This document shows positions 53,116-62,141 of a stretch of DNA of 64,000 bases, piece after piece. The notes below the pieces were generated by a model. It searched no databases. It was given only the letters and a program-made list of their open reading frames with translations, and was not told where the DNA came from. This stretch comes from Halobaculum sp. XH14 (lineage in GTDB: Archaea; Halobacteriota; Halobacteria; Halobacteriales; Haloferacaceae): assembly GCF_032116555.1 (NCBI RefSeq), contig NZ_CP134949.1, forward strand, positions 2,976,001-3,040,000, given 5' to 3'. The first letter of the stretch is position 1. Each line of letters begins with the position of its first letter. The position numbers and the translations under genes are program-made.

Positions 53116-54168
53116 TCAGAGTTCGACGCCGTACTCGTCGCCGAGTTCCCGAAGCGTCCCCAGCGTTCCATCGCCCACGGGGACCCCCCCGGCGAGCCGT
53201 CGTTCGCGGGTGCGCGCTTCCGGTTCGCCGGGGAGGAGCACCTCGTCGACGTCGGGTGCGGTTCGGAGGTCCTTGATGCCGTCTCGCATCCGTCGCAGCC
53301 GGTCGGTGAACCGATCCAGTTCGGTGAACGCCTCGACGTCGAGCGCGGCGACGAAGTGGCCGAGCTGCTGTGGAGCGCTCGTGTCGTCGTACATCCCGGA
53401 CACGTCGTCGCCGAACGCGGTGTCCAGCAGGACGCCACAGAACGCGTCGATGACGAGCGCGAGCCCGTACCCCTTCGGTCCGCCCATCGGCCTGAGCGCG
53501 TGGACCGATTCGGGGTCGGTCGTCGGGTTGCCCGCCTCGTCGACGCCCCACTCGGCGGGAATCTCGTCGCCCTCCTCGGCCGCGAGGATCACGTTGCCCT
53601 CCGCGGTGACGCTCGTCGCCATGTCCAGCGTCACGGGGAACCCGTCGCCGTTCGGCAGCCCGAACGAGATCGGGTTCGTCCCGAAGTACGGGTCGGCCGC
53701 CCCGGTCGGGGTGACGCTCGGCCCCGCGTGGGTCATCGAGATGCCGATGTAGCCGCGTTCCGCGGCGTAGTTCGTGTAGTAGGACGCCGTTCCGAAGTGG
53801 CCGCTGTTCTCGACGCCGACGAACGCGCTTCCGGCGTCCTCGGCGCGGTCGATGGCCTCCCGCATCGCTGTGAGCGTCGCCACCTGTCCCGGGCCGCCGT
53901 CGCCGTCGACGACGGCGGCGCCGGCGCCGCGGGACGACACCGTGAGCTCCGGCGAGGGGTTCGTCCCGCCGGCCTCCAGCTGCTCGACGTACGGTTCGAG
54001 GCGGACGACGCCGTGGGTGTCGATGCCCCGGAGGTTCGCGTCGACGACCGTCTCCGCGACGGTGGCCGCGTGGGTCGCCGACAGGCCGGCCCGCCGGAAC
54101 ACGTCCGTCGTGAACGTCCGCAGCCGTTCGTGGTCGATTCGAGCGTCGTCGTCAGTGTGGTTCGTCAT
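53116..54168 (-). CDS. Ldh-family NAD(P)-dependent oxidoreductase (malate/L-lactate dehydrogenase type 2)
   Basis: A 350-residue protein of the type-2 malate/lactate dehydrogenase family (PF02615), a fold different from classical LDH. Family blocks: RGIDTHGVVRLEPYVEQLEA (active-site His-Gly), VENSGHFGTASYYTNYAAER (catalytic His), SVTPTGAADPYFGTNPISFG (the GTNP motif) and PMGGPKGYGLALVIDAFCGV (GxKGYGL). Related enzymes oxidise 2-hydroxy acids such as malate, sulfolactate or 2,3-diketogulonate-type acids. In this sugar-acid cluster it may oxidise or reduce a hydroxy-acid intermediate. It is followed by the enolase-superfamily dehydratase after 82 bp and is divergent from the glucarate-dehydratase-like gene. 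Confidence 0.9.
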   Translation of the reverse strand: MTNHTDDDARIDHERLRTFTTDVFRRAGLSATHAATVAETVVDANLRGIDTHGVVRLEPYVEQLEAGGTNPSPELTVSSRGAGAAVVDGDGGPGQVATLTAMREAIDRAEDAGSAFVGVENSGHFGTASYYTNYAAERGYIGISMTHAGPSVTPTGAADPYFGTNPISFGLPNGDGFPVTLDMATSVTAEGNVILAAEEGDEIPAEWGVDEAGNPTTDPESVHALRPMGGPKGYGLALVIDAFCGVLLDTAFGDDVSGMYDDTSAPQQLGHFVAALDVEAFTELDRFTDRLRRMRDGIKDLRTAPDVDEVLLPGEPEARTRERRLAGGVPVGDGTLGTLRELGDEYGVEL

Positions 54169-54560
54169 GGGTCGTGTGTTTGTCGTCCGCAGCGAGTGGT
54201 CCGAGCCCGTCCGCCGTCCGCGTCGGTTCGCTCTCCGTCACGCTCGGTGCCCGGGTTCGCGCCCTGGTTCGACGGAGCGTTCCCTCGAACGCTCTGGACT
54301 CGTCGTGACGTAGCGCGGATCGCAGATCGACTTATAGCTAGGGTTCAGTTCGCGGGCGAAGGCGGATCGGCCCCGCTTTCGCCCGGTTCGACCGCGGCGT
54401 GGCGACCGTTCACCCGGAGGGGACGACCCGCACGGCGAGGCGAACACCTAAGTGACAGGTCGCAGTACCCCGGTCCAGCACGCTCGAACGAGCCGGACGC
54501 CCGGAAGCGGGAGGCGTCCGAGTCCGGCGTGCATCCGACCGACGGACAGGGAGCCCCACA
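54169..54560. other. Divergent promoter region, 390 bp
   Basis: It lies between the Ldh-family gene and the glucarate-dehydratase-like gene. CTTATAGCTA near 54330 is the best AT-rich element but is over 200 nt from either start. No gene, and no copy of the inverted repeats found before the IclR gene. Confidence 0.4.
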
Positions 54561-55829
54561 ATGAGTTCAGGATCCACGTACGAAGCCGAACCGAGCGACA
54601 GACGCGTCACCGACCTCGAAGTGATCCCGGTTGCCCACCGGGAACCCGCCCTCCGGAACTCGTGGGGGGCACACTCGGGCGTCGCCGCGCGGACCATCGT
54701 CCGCGTCACGACCGCCGACGGGGCGGTCGGCGTCGGCGAGACGTACGGCGACCCGAAGATCATCGACGCGCTCGAACGCGCCGCGAGCCTGGTCGAGGGG
54801 ATGAACCCCCACGCACGGAAGCCGCTCGAACTCCGCCTCCAGGACCCGATGACCTACGGCGCCATCGACACCGCGCTGCTGGACCTCGTCGGCAAGGAGT
54901 TCGGCGAACCGGCGTCCACCCTGCTGGGCGGGAAAGTCCGCGACGAGGTGGAGTACTCCGGCTACCTCTTCTACAAGTACGAGGACGAGGAGCCCGAAAC
55001 GGCCCGGATCGCGCCCTACGCCGTCGATTCGCCGGAGACGCTCGTCGAGGAAGCGCGCGAGTTCGTCGACGCGCACGGGTTCTCGACGCTGAAAGTGAAA
55101 GGCGGCGTGCTGGAACCCGACGAGGAGCTCCGGTCGCTCGAACTGCTCGCCGAGGAGTTCGGACACGACACGCCGCTCCGCATCGACCCGAACGGGACCT
55201 GGAGCGTCGAGACCGCCTCGAGAATCGCTCGGCGCGTCGAGCAGTCGGACCTCCGCGTCCAGTTCCTCGAGGACCCGGTTCCGACGATGAACGCGCACGC
55301 CCGCCTGAAGCGGAACACGTCGCTGCCGGTCGCGACCAACATGTACGTCGTCGAGTTCGACCAGCTCGCGCCGGCGGTGCGGACGGACGCCGTCGACGTC
55401 GTGCTCAGCGACCACCACTACTGGGGCGGGCTGACCGGCAACCTCCGGCTCAACGACGTCGCCGAGACGTTCGATCTCGGCGTGGGGATGCACTCGAACT
55501 CGCATCTGGGCGTGAGCATGGCCGCGATGACACACGTCGCGGCCGCGATGTCGAACCTGGGGTACGCCCCCGACACGCACTACCCGTGGATGGCCGACGA
55601 CGTCGTCGCCGACGCCCCGATCGAGTTTGAGGACGGGGCGATCCCCGTGCCCGACGGCCCGGGACTGGGCGTCGAGATCGACGAGTCGAAGCTCGAGCGG
55701 CTGGCCGAGCGCTACGAGGAGACCGACCCCCTCGCGTACTCCGACGTGAGCTCGATGGCCGCCGAGTACGCCGACGCCGAAACCGACGTCGGGCGCTCCG
55801 ATTGGCTTCCGAACAAGCCGCGCTGGTAA
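54561..55829 (+). CDS. Glucarate dehydratase-like enzyme (enolase superfamily)
   Basis: A 422-residue protein. The catalytic set matches D-glucarate dehydratase: Lys178-x-Lys180 in STLKVKGG, Asp209 and Asn211 in RIDPNGTWS, Glu237 in QFLEDPVP, Asn260 in VATNMYV, Asp284 in VLSDHHYWGG and His311 in GMHSNSHLGVSM. The HSN-x-HLG ending is typical of GlucD. It dehydrates D-glucarate (and/or L-idarate) to 5-dehydro-4-deoxyglucarate. It is the first step of the route completed by the DHDPS-family and aldehyde dehydrogenase genes at 61203 and 59549. Galactarate as an alternative substrate cannot be excluded by sequence alone. Confidence 0.9.
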   Translation: MSSGSTYEAEPSDRRVTDLEVIPVAHREPALRNSWGAHSGVAARTIVRVTTADGAVGVGETYGDPKIIDALERAASLVEGMNPHARKPLELRLQDPMTYGAIDTALLDLVGKEFGEPASTLLGGKVRDEVEYSGYLFYKYEDEEPETARIAPYAVDSPETLVEEAREFVDAHGFSTLKVKGGVLEPDEELRSLELLAEEFGHDTPLRIDPNGTWSVETASRIARRVEQSDLRVQFLEDPVPTMNAHARLKRNTSLPVATNMYVVEFDQLAPAVRTDAVDVVLSDHHYWGGLTGNLRLNDVAETFDLGVGMHSNSHLGVSMAAMTHVAAAMSNLGYAPDTHYPWMADDVVADAPIEFEDGAIPVPDGPGLGVEIDESKLERLAERYEETDPLAYSDVSSMAAEYADAETDVGRSDWLPNKPRW

Positions 55830-56108
55830 CGTCCGCTCGACGACCGCGTTTTCGCTCCGGGCAACCGACACGCTCCCAGGGACGCGAAACGCCCCGAGGG
55901 ATCCGACACGCTCCGCGACATCGGTTTCGTGCTCCCCCACCGGTTCACGGAACGAGTCGGAACGGCGAAGTCGCTCCCCGTGGTTCACGAACGGCCGGAT
56001 TCAGACTGGGTGGAGCTGCGTGAGGAGAGGGACGAACTCGGTGAGTTCAGGGACGGGCGAACTCGGCGATCCGAGCGTGGCTCGAGGCGTCGGCCGGACG
56101 GTTCCGGA

Positions 56109-57608
56109 TCAGTTCTGGCTCAGGATGTTGTCGATCTCCTCCTGGGAGTCGTCGAGTGCCGCCTGCGCGGACTTCTGCTGGAGCCAGACCTGCTGGAGCT
56201 GACTGACCAGCACGTCGTACGTCCGGATCTGGCTCGGCCACAGTTCGACGCGGGCGATCTCGGCGTTCTGTCGGGCCATCTCCCCGTGCCGGGCGTCGGC
56301 CAGCAGCTCCGTGTCCCAGGCGGCCTTGTTCGCCGGATAGTTCCCCTCCTGGTCGTACTCCTGTGCGCTCGCGATGGCGCTCCGGGAGCCGTCCATGAAC
56401 AACATTGCGGCCCGTTTCGTCTCCGCGGGCGCGGCCCGGTTGATCGCCAGGAAATCGGTGTTCATGTAGCTGACCCGGTCGTTGCCCGACGCCTTCGGCG
56501 GGAGCGCGACATCGTACCGGTCCGTGTCGTCGCCCCACTCCTCGTAGGCCAGTTCCATCATCCCCGGCTTCCCGACGTAGCCGGCGAGCCGGCCGCTGAG
56601 GAAGAGGTCGGCGAGTCCGCCCTCCCCGTACTGGGTCACGTTCGGAACGAGCTCCTCCTCGATGAGCTGTCCCTGCCACTCGAGCGCGGCGACGGCCTCG
56701 TCGGAGTTGACGACGACGCGACCGTCGTCCTGGACGAAGCTGCCGCCCCGGGACCACGTCATCAGCAGCCACGGGTAGATGGGGTAGCGGTTCCCCTTGC
56801 CCCACCAGGCGAACCCGAAGTAGTCCTCGCTGTGTGAACTGGCCTCCTCGCAGACCTCGCGGACGTCCGCCCAGGTCGACTCCTGGAGGAAATCGGCCTC
56901 GAACCCGAGCTCCTCGAGGACCCTCGGGCTGTAGTTGAACCAGTGGGCCTCGCTGAGCGCCACGCCGATGTACGTGTGCTCGCCGTCGAGCGACGGGTCG
57001 ACGCCCGTCGTGAGCTGATCCTGGAAGTACGGCGGGAAGAGGTCGTACGCCTCGTCGTTCCAGAGTTCGTCGACCGGTTCCAGCCAGCCCTCCGCGACGA
57101 AGTCCATGAAGAACTCCTGGGAGATCTGCATGAGCGCGGGGTTGTCCGACCCGGCCGACAGGAGCGTCCGCATCTTCGAGACGGCGTTGGCAGACGGCAC
57201 CGTGACCGGCGTGGACTCGATTCCGACCGCCTCCTGGAACTGGTCCTCGAACCACGCCGTCGCGGGGTCGTTCTTCATCGAACCGAGGTTCATCCGTTCG
57301 AAGGCCGAACCGACTTCGCTCTCGTCGTACTCCGGGGGCGTCCAGTCGCTCCCGGTGATACGCTCGGCCACGGGCGCCGGCGAGTTGATGTCGAGACTCC
57401 ACTCGCCGAGGGTCCCGGCCGGCCCCCCGGCGGAGCCGCCGTTCTGGTCGCCCGAACCGCTCCCGCTGTCACCACTACCACCGCCGCCACTGCCGTCCGT
57501 GCCGCCATCGTTCGAACCACCACCCATGCAGCCAGCGACGGCTGCAGCACCTGCGGTGGTCGTGAGACTCAGCATCCATCGACGGGACAGTTTGCTATCT
57601 GGGCCCAT
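56109..57608 (-). CDS. Tat-exported sugar ABC substrate-binding lipoprotein (SBP type 1)
   Basis: A 499-residue extracellular binding protein of the MalE/UgpB type. Signal: SRRWMLSLTTTAGAAAVAGC, twin-arginine with lipobox Cys, followed by a long Gly/Ser/Asp linker. The body has the SBP features SQEFFMDFVAEGWLEPVDEL and FGFAWWGKGNRYPIYPWLLM, and a late AAMLFMDGSRSAIASAQEYD block. A TATA element (TTTATA on the minus strand near 57638) is 30 nt before the ATG. The permeases and ATPase lie 4.5-7 kb downstream on the same strand, separated by the dehydratases, so it probably feeds them. Confidence 0.9.
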   Translation of the reverse strand: MGPDSKLSRRWMLSLTTTAGAAAVAGCMGGGSNDGGTDGSGGGGSGDSGSGSGDQNGGSAGGPAGTLGEWSLDINSPAPVAERITGSDWTPPEYDESEVGSAFERMNLGSMKNDPATAWFEDQFQEAVGIESTPVTVPSANAVSKMRTLLSAGSDNPALMQISQEFFMDFVAEGWLEPVDELWNDEAYDLFPPYFQDQLTTGVDPSLDGEHTYIGVALSEAHWFNYSPRVLEELGFEADFLQESTWADVREVCEEASSHSEDYFGFAWWGKGNRYPIYPWLLMTWSRGGSFVQDDGRVVVNSDEAVAALEWQGQLIEEELVPNVTQYGEGGLADLFLSGRLAGYVGKPGMMELAYEEWGDDTDRYDVALPPKASGNDRVSYMNTDFLAINRAAPAETKRAAMLFMDGSRSAIASAQEYDQEGNYPANKAAWDTELLADARHGEMARQNAEIARVELWPSQIRTYDVLVSQLQQVWLQQKSAQAALDDSQEEIDNILSQN

Positions 57609-57938
57609 ACAACACGGTCAATCATAACCAAATGGTATAAATCTGTCGATAGGGGCGTCTTCGGCGGTCGGATCCCGAGCGGGACGCGAGCACGGGACTC
57701 CAGTTGCGGCCGTCACGCCGCGTCGGACCTGAATCGCCGAGCGCGGAGGGTCCCTTCAAGCCCGAACGGGCTCCTTGATCGTACGTCCCCGACGCGCGCG
57801 TGTCAGTTTCGTCGACGCCGTTCGCCGAATCTAACGCCGAACGTCGCTCGCCGAAACCAGCCGTCCACGAGCGCCGACCGCCCCCTGGCGTTCTTTCCTG
57901 GCGAACAACGGTGGGAGAGCCGCCGAACGCCGGAGGGA

Positions 57939-57958
57939 TTACACGAATACCGGTGTAA
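57939..57958. promoter_or_regulatory. Inverted repeat TTACAC-N8-GTGTAA, regulator-site candidate
   Basis: Perfect 6-bp arms (57939-57944 and 57953-57958). It is about 350 bp before the IclR start and 330 bp before the binding-protein start. It shares the TTACA/TGTAA half-site with the next repeat. Confidence 0.5.
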
Positions 57959-57995
57959 CGGAGCCTCCCTGAACCGGTGCTGGCGTCGAATTCCC

Positions 57996-58017
57996 ATTAC
58001 AGTGATACTATTGTAAT
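57996..58017. promoter_or_regulatory. Inverted repeat ATTACA-N10-TGTAAT, regulator-site candidate
   Basis: Perfect 6-bp arms (57996-58001 and 58012-58017), centred 58 bp from the first repeat. The same half-site in tandem suggests a dimeric regulator bound twice, possibly the IclR protein encoded downstream. Confidence 0.5.
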
Positions 58018-58306
58018 TGTCCGACCGGATTCGGGGAGATCCCCGTCGTCGTTCGGAACCGCCGTCGATCGGGAGCGAAGTGATCGCGTTCGGACGCTTC
58101 TGAAAGTGCCGATACTGAATTCCTGCGTGGCTGAAAGCGACGATTCGTCAGGAAAGAACGAATTTCGTCCGGCGCGGCGGCGGGACCGCGGAGAACGGGC
58201 GGGAGAGCACGGTTCCGCCGGCAGCGGGAGAAATCGGCGCGAAACGGCGGCGAATCGTTCTCCGCTCGAAAACAAGAGTTATGCCGCTCCACGTCAACGT
58301 CTCACT

Positions 58307-59071
58307 ATGACAACTGATGGCTCACGGAAGATCGAAACCGTCCAGAACACGTGTCGGATCATAAACGCCCTGCGGGACTCCGGCGGAAGCGGTATCACGG
58401 AGATCGCAACCAGCCTCGACTTCTCGAAGAGCGCCGTCCACGGCCACCTGGCGACGCTCCGGGACGAGGGGCTCGTGATAAAGAACGGACACACCTACAG
58501 GCTGAGCCTCCGGTTTCTCCAGATCGCCGAGGAAGTGAAAAACCAGATCGCGGACTACAAGATCGTCAAGGAGGAGGTCAACCGCCTCGCCCAGGAGACG
58601 GGTGAAGTCGTCCACTTCGGAACCGAGGAGCAGGGCCGGATCGTCTACCTCTCGAAGGCTCGCGGCGACGTCGCCGTGGAGACCGCATCACGGATCGGCA
58701 ACCGCATGCCGATGCACTCCACCTCGCTCGGCAAGGCGATCCTGGCGGAGCTCCCCCAGGAGCGGTGTGGGGAGATCATCGATCGGTACGAACTGTCCGG
58801 AAAGACGGACAGGACGATCACCACTCCCGAGCGACTCAGGGAGAACCTGGAGGAAACTCGGCAGCGAAGCTACGCGATCGACGACGAGGAGAACATCCGC
58901 GGCGTCCGCTGTATCGGCATGGCGGTCTCGGCACCCGACGCCGGCGTGATGGGAGCGTTGAGCATCTCCGGCCCCTCGAAGCGGATGACCGACGAACGGA
59001 TGGACGAGGAACTCGAGGACAAGATCGCACAGGCGGCCAACGTCATCGAGGTCAATTCACGATACTCCTGA
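58307..59071 (+). CDS. IclR-family transcriptional regulator of the sugar-acid cluster
   Basis: A 254-residue regulator. Its winged HTH (about 10-65) reads KIETVQNTCRIINALRDSGG, then ITEIATSLDFSKSAVHGHLA. The effector domain contains HFGTEEQGRIVYLSKARGDV, MPMHSTSLGKAILAELPQER, QRSYAIDDEENIRGVRCIGM and DKIAQAANVIEVNSRY. The ATG at 58307 gives the usual start; the frame is open for 110 codons upstream but reads as non-coding. Haloferax XacR, an IclR protein, controls pentose oxidation genes; by analogy this one likely controls the surrounding glucarate/hexuronate genes in response to a sugar acid. Confidence 0.92.
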   Translation: MTTDGSRKIETVQNTCRIINALRDSGGSGITEIATSLDFSKSAVHGHLATLRDEGLVIKNGHTYRLSLRFLQIAEEVKNQIADYKIVKEEVNRLAQETGEVVHFGTEEQGRIVYLSKARGDVAVETASRIGNRMPMHSTSLGKAILAELPQERCGEIIDRYELSGKTDRTITTPERLRENLEETRQRSYAIDDEENIRGVRCIGMAVSAPDAGVMGALSISGPSKRMTDERMDEELEDKIAQAANVIEVNSRYS

Positions 59072-59226
59072 CGGTCGGCCGTCCCGCCCGATCTCTTCCT
59101 CCAGACTCTCGCGGGTCGCGTCACACGGTTGGCCACCGGAACGGACTCGTCGGGAAACGAGTCCACCGGAGGAACGAACCTGCCGGGAGAACGAGCCCGC
59201 CATCGTCGAACGATTCCACTGCACGG

Positions 59227-59331
59227 TCAGTCGGCACCGTGTCGCGGTGCGTAGCCGCAGCGTTGACACACCCAGACCGTTCGATCCGAGTACTCGACCG
59301 ACTGCCGGCAGTTCGGGCAAACGTACTCCAT
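59227..59331 (-). CDS. 34-residue zinc-ribbon microprotein (CPxC...CxxC)
   Basis: A short minus-strand gene reading MEYVCPNCRQSVEYSDRTVW and VCQRCGYAPRHGAD. The two knuckles CPNC and CQRC, 14 residues apart, form a classic small zinc ribbon. A TATA box (TATATTAA on the minus strand, 59355-59362) is centred about 27 nt before the ATG, the ideal distance for a leaderless haloarchaeal transcript, so this is likely a real gene despite its length. Haloarchaea encode many one-domain CPxCG-type zinc microproteins of mostly unknown role. It is convergent with the IclR gene and divergent from the aldehyde dehydrogenase. Confidence 0.75.
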   Translation of the reverse strand: MEYVCPNCRQSVEYSDRTVWVCQRCGYAPRHGAD

Positions 59332-59548
59332 GTGGTGCCGATTTTGTTCGTTGATTAATATACGTTACTACGACGAACTCCGGCGTCCAGCTCGCGGGGT
59401 CGGTGGCCGTCCGAATCGGACTGGGACCCGCCCTGACTGCCGGCGAGAATCCGCCGGCCGGCTCACGCCGTTCTCCGCCAGATAACGCACCGCGTGGCGT
59501 TCGGTCACCAAAACATTAGTAACCCGCGATGGAGAAGGTCGGAACGAC

Positions 59549-61000
59549 ATGGCGAGAGAGTACGGCAACTACGTCAACGGCGAGTGGGTCGATTCGGAAT
59601 CGGGAGAGACGTTCGAGGTGGTGAATCCGGCGAGCACGGACGAAGTGGTCGCCCGGTTCCAGAACTCGACGACGGGCGACGTCGAAACCGCGATCGAGGC
59701 CGCCGTCGGAACGCAGGACCACTGGGCCGACACGCCGGGCCCGGAGCGTGGCGCGCTCTTGAATCGTGCGGGCCAGGCGCTCGACGCACGGTCGGAGGAA
59801 GCGACCGAGGCGCTCGTGCGCGAAGAGGGGAAGACGTGGGCCGAAGCCGCCGGCGAAGTCCAGCGGGCCGTCGACATCTTCGCGTACTACGGGCAGAAGG
59901 CGCGCGACCTCGGCGGCGTGGTCAAATCGCCGAGCGGACGCAGGACGGAACTGTACACGAAGCGCGAACCGCTCGGCACCGTCAGCATCATCACGCCGTG
60001 GAACTACCCGATCGCGATCCCGGCGTGGAAGCTCGCGCCCGCGCTCGCGGCCGGCAACACCGTGGTCGCCAAACCCGCGTCGGAAGCGCCGAACTCGACG
60101 CGAATCATCTTCGAGTGTCTCGACGAGGCCGGCCTGCCCGACGGCGTCGCGAACTACGTGACCGGCCCGGGGAGCGAGGTCGGCGCCCCGCTCGCCGGTC
60201 ACGACGGGATCGACGGCGTCTCGTTCACGGGCAGTACCGCCGTCGGGACGACCGTCGCCCGGGCCGCCGCGACGGACCTCAAACGCGTGCAGTGCGAGAT
60301 GGGCGGGAAGAACCCGACCGTCGTGATGCCGAGCGCCGACGTCGAGGAAGCCGTCAAGATACTCGGCGTCGGCGCGTTCGGCACGACCGGGCAGTCCTGT
60401 ACCGCGGCCTCGCGCGCCATCGTCCACGAGCAGGTGTACGACGAGTTCGTCGAGGCGATGGTGGAGTACGCTGACGCGATCGAGGTCGGTTCCGGCCTCG
60501 AGAACCCCGACGTCGGTCCGCACGTCTCCCAGGGGGAAGTCGAATCGACGCTCGAGTACGTCGATCACGGACGGGATGAGGGCGCGACCCTGGAGACCGG
60601 CGGCGAGCGGCTCACTGACGGCGAGTACGCGGACGGGTACTACGTCCGGCCCGCCGTCTTCTCCGACGTCGACAACGACATGCGGATCGCACAGGAGGAG
60701 ATCTTCGGCCCGGTGCTGTCGGTCATCGAAGCCAGCGACTTCGAGGACGCCCTCGAGCTGGCCAACGACGTCGAGTACGGCCTCTCGGCGAGCATCGTCA
60801 CCCAGGACCTGACCGAGGCCGACGAGTTCCTCGACGGGATCGAGGCCGGCGTCGCGAAGGTCAACGAAAAGACGACCGGGCTCGAACTCCACGTCCCGTT
60901 CGGCGGCTACAAGCAGTCCTCGACGAACACCTACCGCGAACAGGGCGACGCGGGGCTCGACTTCTTCACCTCCACGAAGACGGTCTACCGGAACTACTGA
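59549..61000 (+). CDS. 2-oxoglutarate semialdehyde (2,5-dioxovalerate) dehydrogenase, ALDH family
   Basis: A 483-residue aldehyde dehydrogenase. Active-site residues: Asn152 (TPWNYPIAIP), Lys175 (VVAKPASEAPNS), Glu250 (QCEMGGKNPTVVM) and nucleophile Cys284 (TTGQSCTAASR). The closing block FGGYKQSSTNTYREQGDAGL is typical. Haloarchaeal relatives (XacF type) oxidise alpha-ketoglutaric semialdehyde to 2-oxoglutarate with NAD(P)+. The neighbouring DHDPS-family dehydratase would produce exactly this aldehyde, which supports the assignment; general ALDH sequence alone would not fix the substrate. The gene ends 200 bp before the dehydratase gene on the same strand. Confidence 0.88.
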   Translation: MAREYGNYVNGEWVDSESGETFEVVNPASTDEVVARFQNSTTGDVETAIEAAVGTQDHWADTPGPERGALLNRAGQALDARSEEATEALVREEGKTWAEAAGEVQRAVDIFAYYGQKARDLGGVVKSPSGRRTELYTKREPLGTVSIITPWNYPIAIPAWKLAPALAAGNTVVAKPASEAPNSTRIIFECLDEAGLPDGVANYVTGPGSEVGAPLAGHDGIDGVSFTGSTAVGTTVARAAATDLKRVQCEMGGKNPTVVMPSADVEEAVKILGVGAFGTTGQSCTAASRAIVHEQVYDEFVEAMVEYADAIEVGSGLENPDVGPHVSQGEVESTLEYVDHGRDEGATLETGGERLTDGEYADGYYVRPAVFSDVDNDMRIAQEEIFGPVLSVIEASDFEDALELANDVEYGLSASIVTQDLTEADEFLDGIEAGVAKVNEKTTGLELHVPFGGYKQSSTNTYREQGDAGLDFFTSTKTVYRNY

Positions 61001-61171
61001 GACCGGCGCGTTCCGCCCTTCCCGTCGGCGACCGCCGCGCTTTCTCGGACTGTGGCCGATCCTCGTCGGACTCCCTTCGGCGGGCTGTGTAGTTCTCGCG
61101 CGGACGGGAGCGGCCGACGGGTCGGACCACGTCGAACGGGCCCGCGTCGAACGCTTTGCTTCGTGAGGTAG

Positions 61172-61179
61172 TTTTATAA
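61172..61179 (+). promoter_or_regulatory. TATA box of the KDG-dehydratase-like gene
   Basis: TTTTATAA, centred about 27 nt before the ATG at 61203, which fits leaderless transcription. It shows that the gene has its own promoter and does not depend on the aldehyde dehydrogenase upstream. Confidence 0.6.
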
Positions 61180-61202
61180 CTATTGAATTCTTCTTTCGGG
61201 TG

Positions 61203-62141
61203 ATGCCGAGAGCAGGTGACGAGGTTAAGGAGCGTCTGCGAGGCGTCGCAGCCGGGCTCCTTACACCGTTTGACAAAAACGGCGACGTCGAATACTGGAA
61301 GATCGAGGAGAACGCGAGTTCGCTGTACGACAGCGGCCTGCGTTCGTTCCTCGCGGCCGCAAACATCAGCGAGTACCACTCGCTGACACAGGAGGAGCGC
61401 GTGGGGGTGACGGAGGCGAGCCTCGACGGGCTCCCCTCAGACGCCTGTGTGCTCGCCGGGGTCGGCGGCAGCACGGAGGACGCCGTGAAGCTGATTCGCG
61501 CGTACGACCGCCTCGGCGCCGACGCGCACATGATCATGCCGCCCGACCACACGTACGTCCACGAACAGGGCCTGCTGGACTACTTCGAGGACCTCGCGTC
61601 GGTCACGGACACGCCGTTCGCACCGTACATCCGGGCGTTCGATCCGTCGGTCGAGTTCCTGGCCAGCCTCACGCGAGTCGAGAACGTCGTCGGGATCAAG
61701 TACGCGATCGAGGACCCCGTCAAACTCGGCGCGGCGATCGCCGCCGGCTCCGACGACGTGGTCTGGGTCGACGGGCTCGCGGAGCCGTACGCGGTCAGTT
61801 ACTGGGGCGAGGGCATCGAAGGGTTCTCCGCGGGCGTCAGTAACTTCCGCCCCGAAGTCGGCCTCGAACTGTTCGACGCGCTCACCGCGGAGAACTGGGA
61901 GCGCGCCCGGGAGCTCCGGAACATCTGTCTCCCGTACCAGGAGTTCCGCGACAGGACCGGGCAGAACAACACGCTCGGGGGTGCGGTCAGCGTCCCGGCG
62001 GTCAAGAAGGGACTCGAACTCGCCGGACTCCACGGCGGGAACGTCCGGAAGCCGATTCGGCCGCTCTCGGCCGAGGACGAGGCCGAAGCCGAAGCGATCT
62101 ACCGGGAACTGGACGACGACATCAGTCGCCTCGTCGGGTAA
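61203..62141 (+). CDS. 5-dehydro-4-deoxyglucarate dehydratase-like protein (DHDPS/NAL superfamily)
   Basis: A 312-residue class I aldolase-fold enzyme. Lys166 in VVGIKYAIEDP is the Schiff-base lysine; Tyr142 in PYIRAFDPS is the proton-relay tyrosine. The substrate loop AAANISEYHSLTQEER replaces the GTTGE motif of true dihydrodipicolinate synthase. KdgD-type enzymes convert 5-dehydro-4-deoxyglucarate to 2-oxoglutarate semialdehyde with loss of water and CO2. This fits exactly between the glucarate dehydratase and the aldehyde dehydrogenase encoded here. The ATG at 61203 is chosen over an overlapping GTG at 61200. A short T-run at 62214-62218, in the gap to the converging UxuA-like gene, may terminate it. 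Confidence 0.85.
   Translation: MPRAGDEVKERLRGVAAGLLTPFDKNGDVEYWKIEENASSLYDSGLRSFLAAANISEYHSLTQEERVGVTEASLDGLPSDACVLAGVGGSTEDAVKLIRAYDRLGADAHMIMPPDHTYVHEQGLLDYFEDLASVTDTPFAPYIRAFDPSVEFLASLTRVENVVGIKYAIEDPVKLGAAIAAGSDDVVWVDGLAEPYAVSYWGEGIEGFSAGVSNFRPEVGLELFDALTAENWERARELRNICLPYQEFRDRTGQNNTLGGAVSVPAVKKGLELAGLHGGNVRKPIRPLSAEDEAEAEAIYRELDDDISRLVG

Larger units (their letters stand above)
57609..58306. other. Divergent regulatory region upstream of the IclR gene, 700 bp
   Basis: It separates the minus-strand binding-protein gene from the plus-strand IclR gene. It contains the binding-protein TATA box near 57638 and two inverted repeats, at 57939-57958 and 57996-58017. The rest (57660-57930 and 58030-58290) has no recognisable gene. 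Confidence 0.5.

Noticed and set aside
59516-61552. A 678-codon minus-strand open frame
   Set aside because: It lies opposite two complete enzymes with catalytic residues in place. It is a GC-driven shadow.
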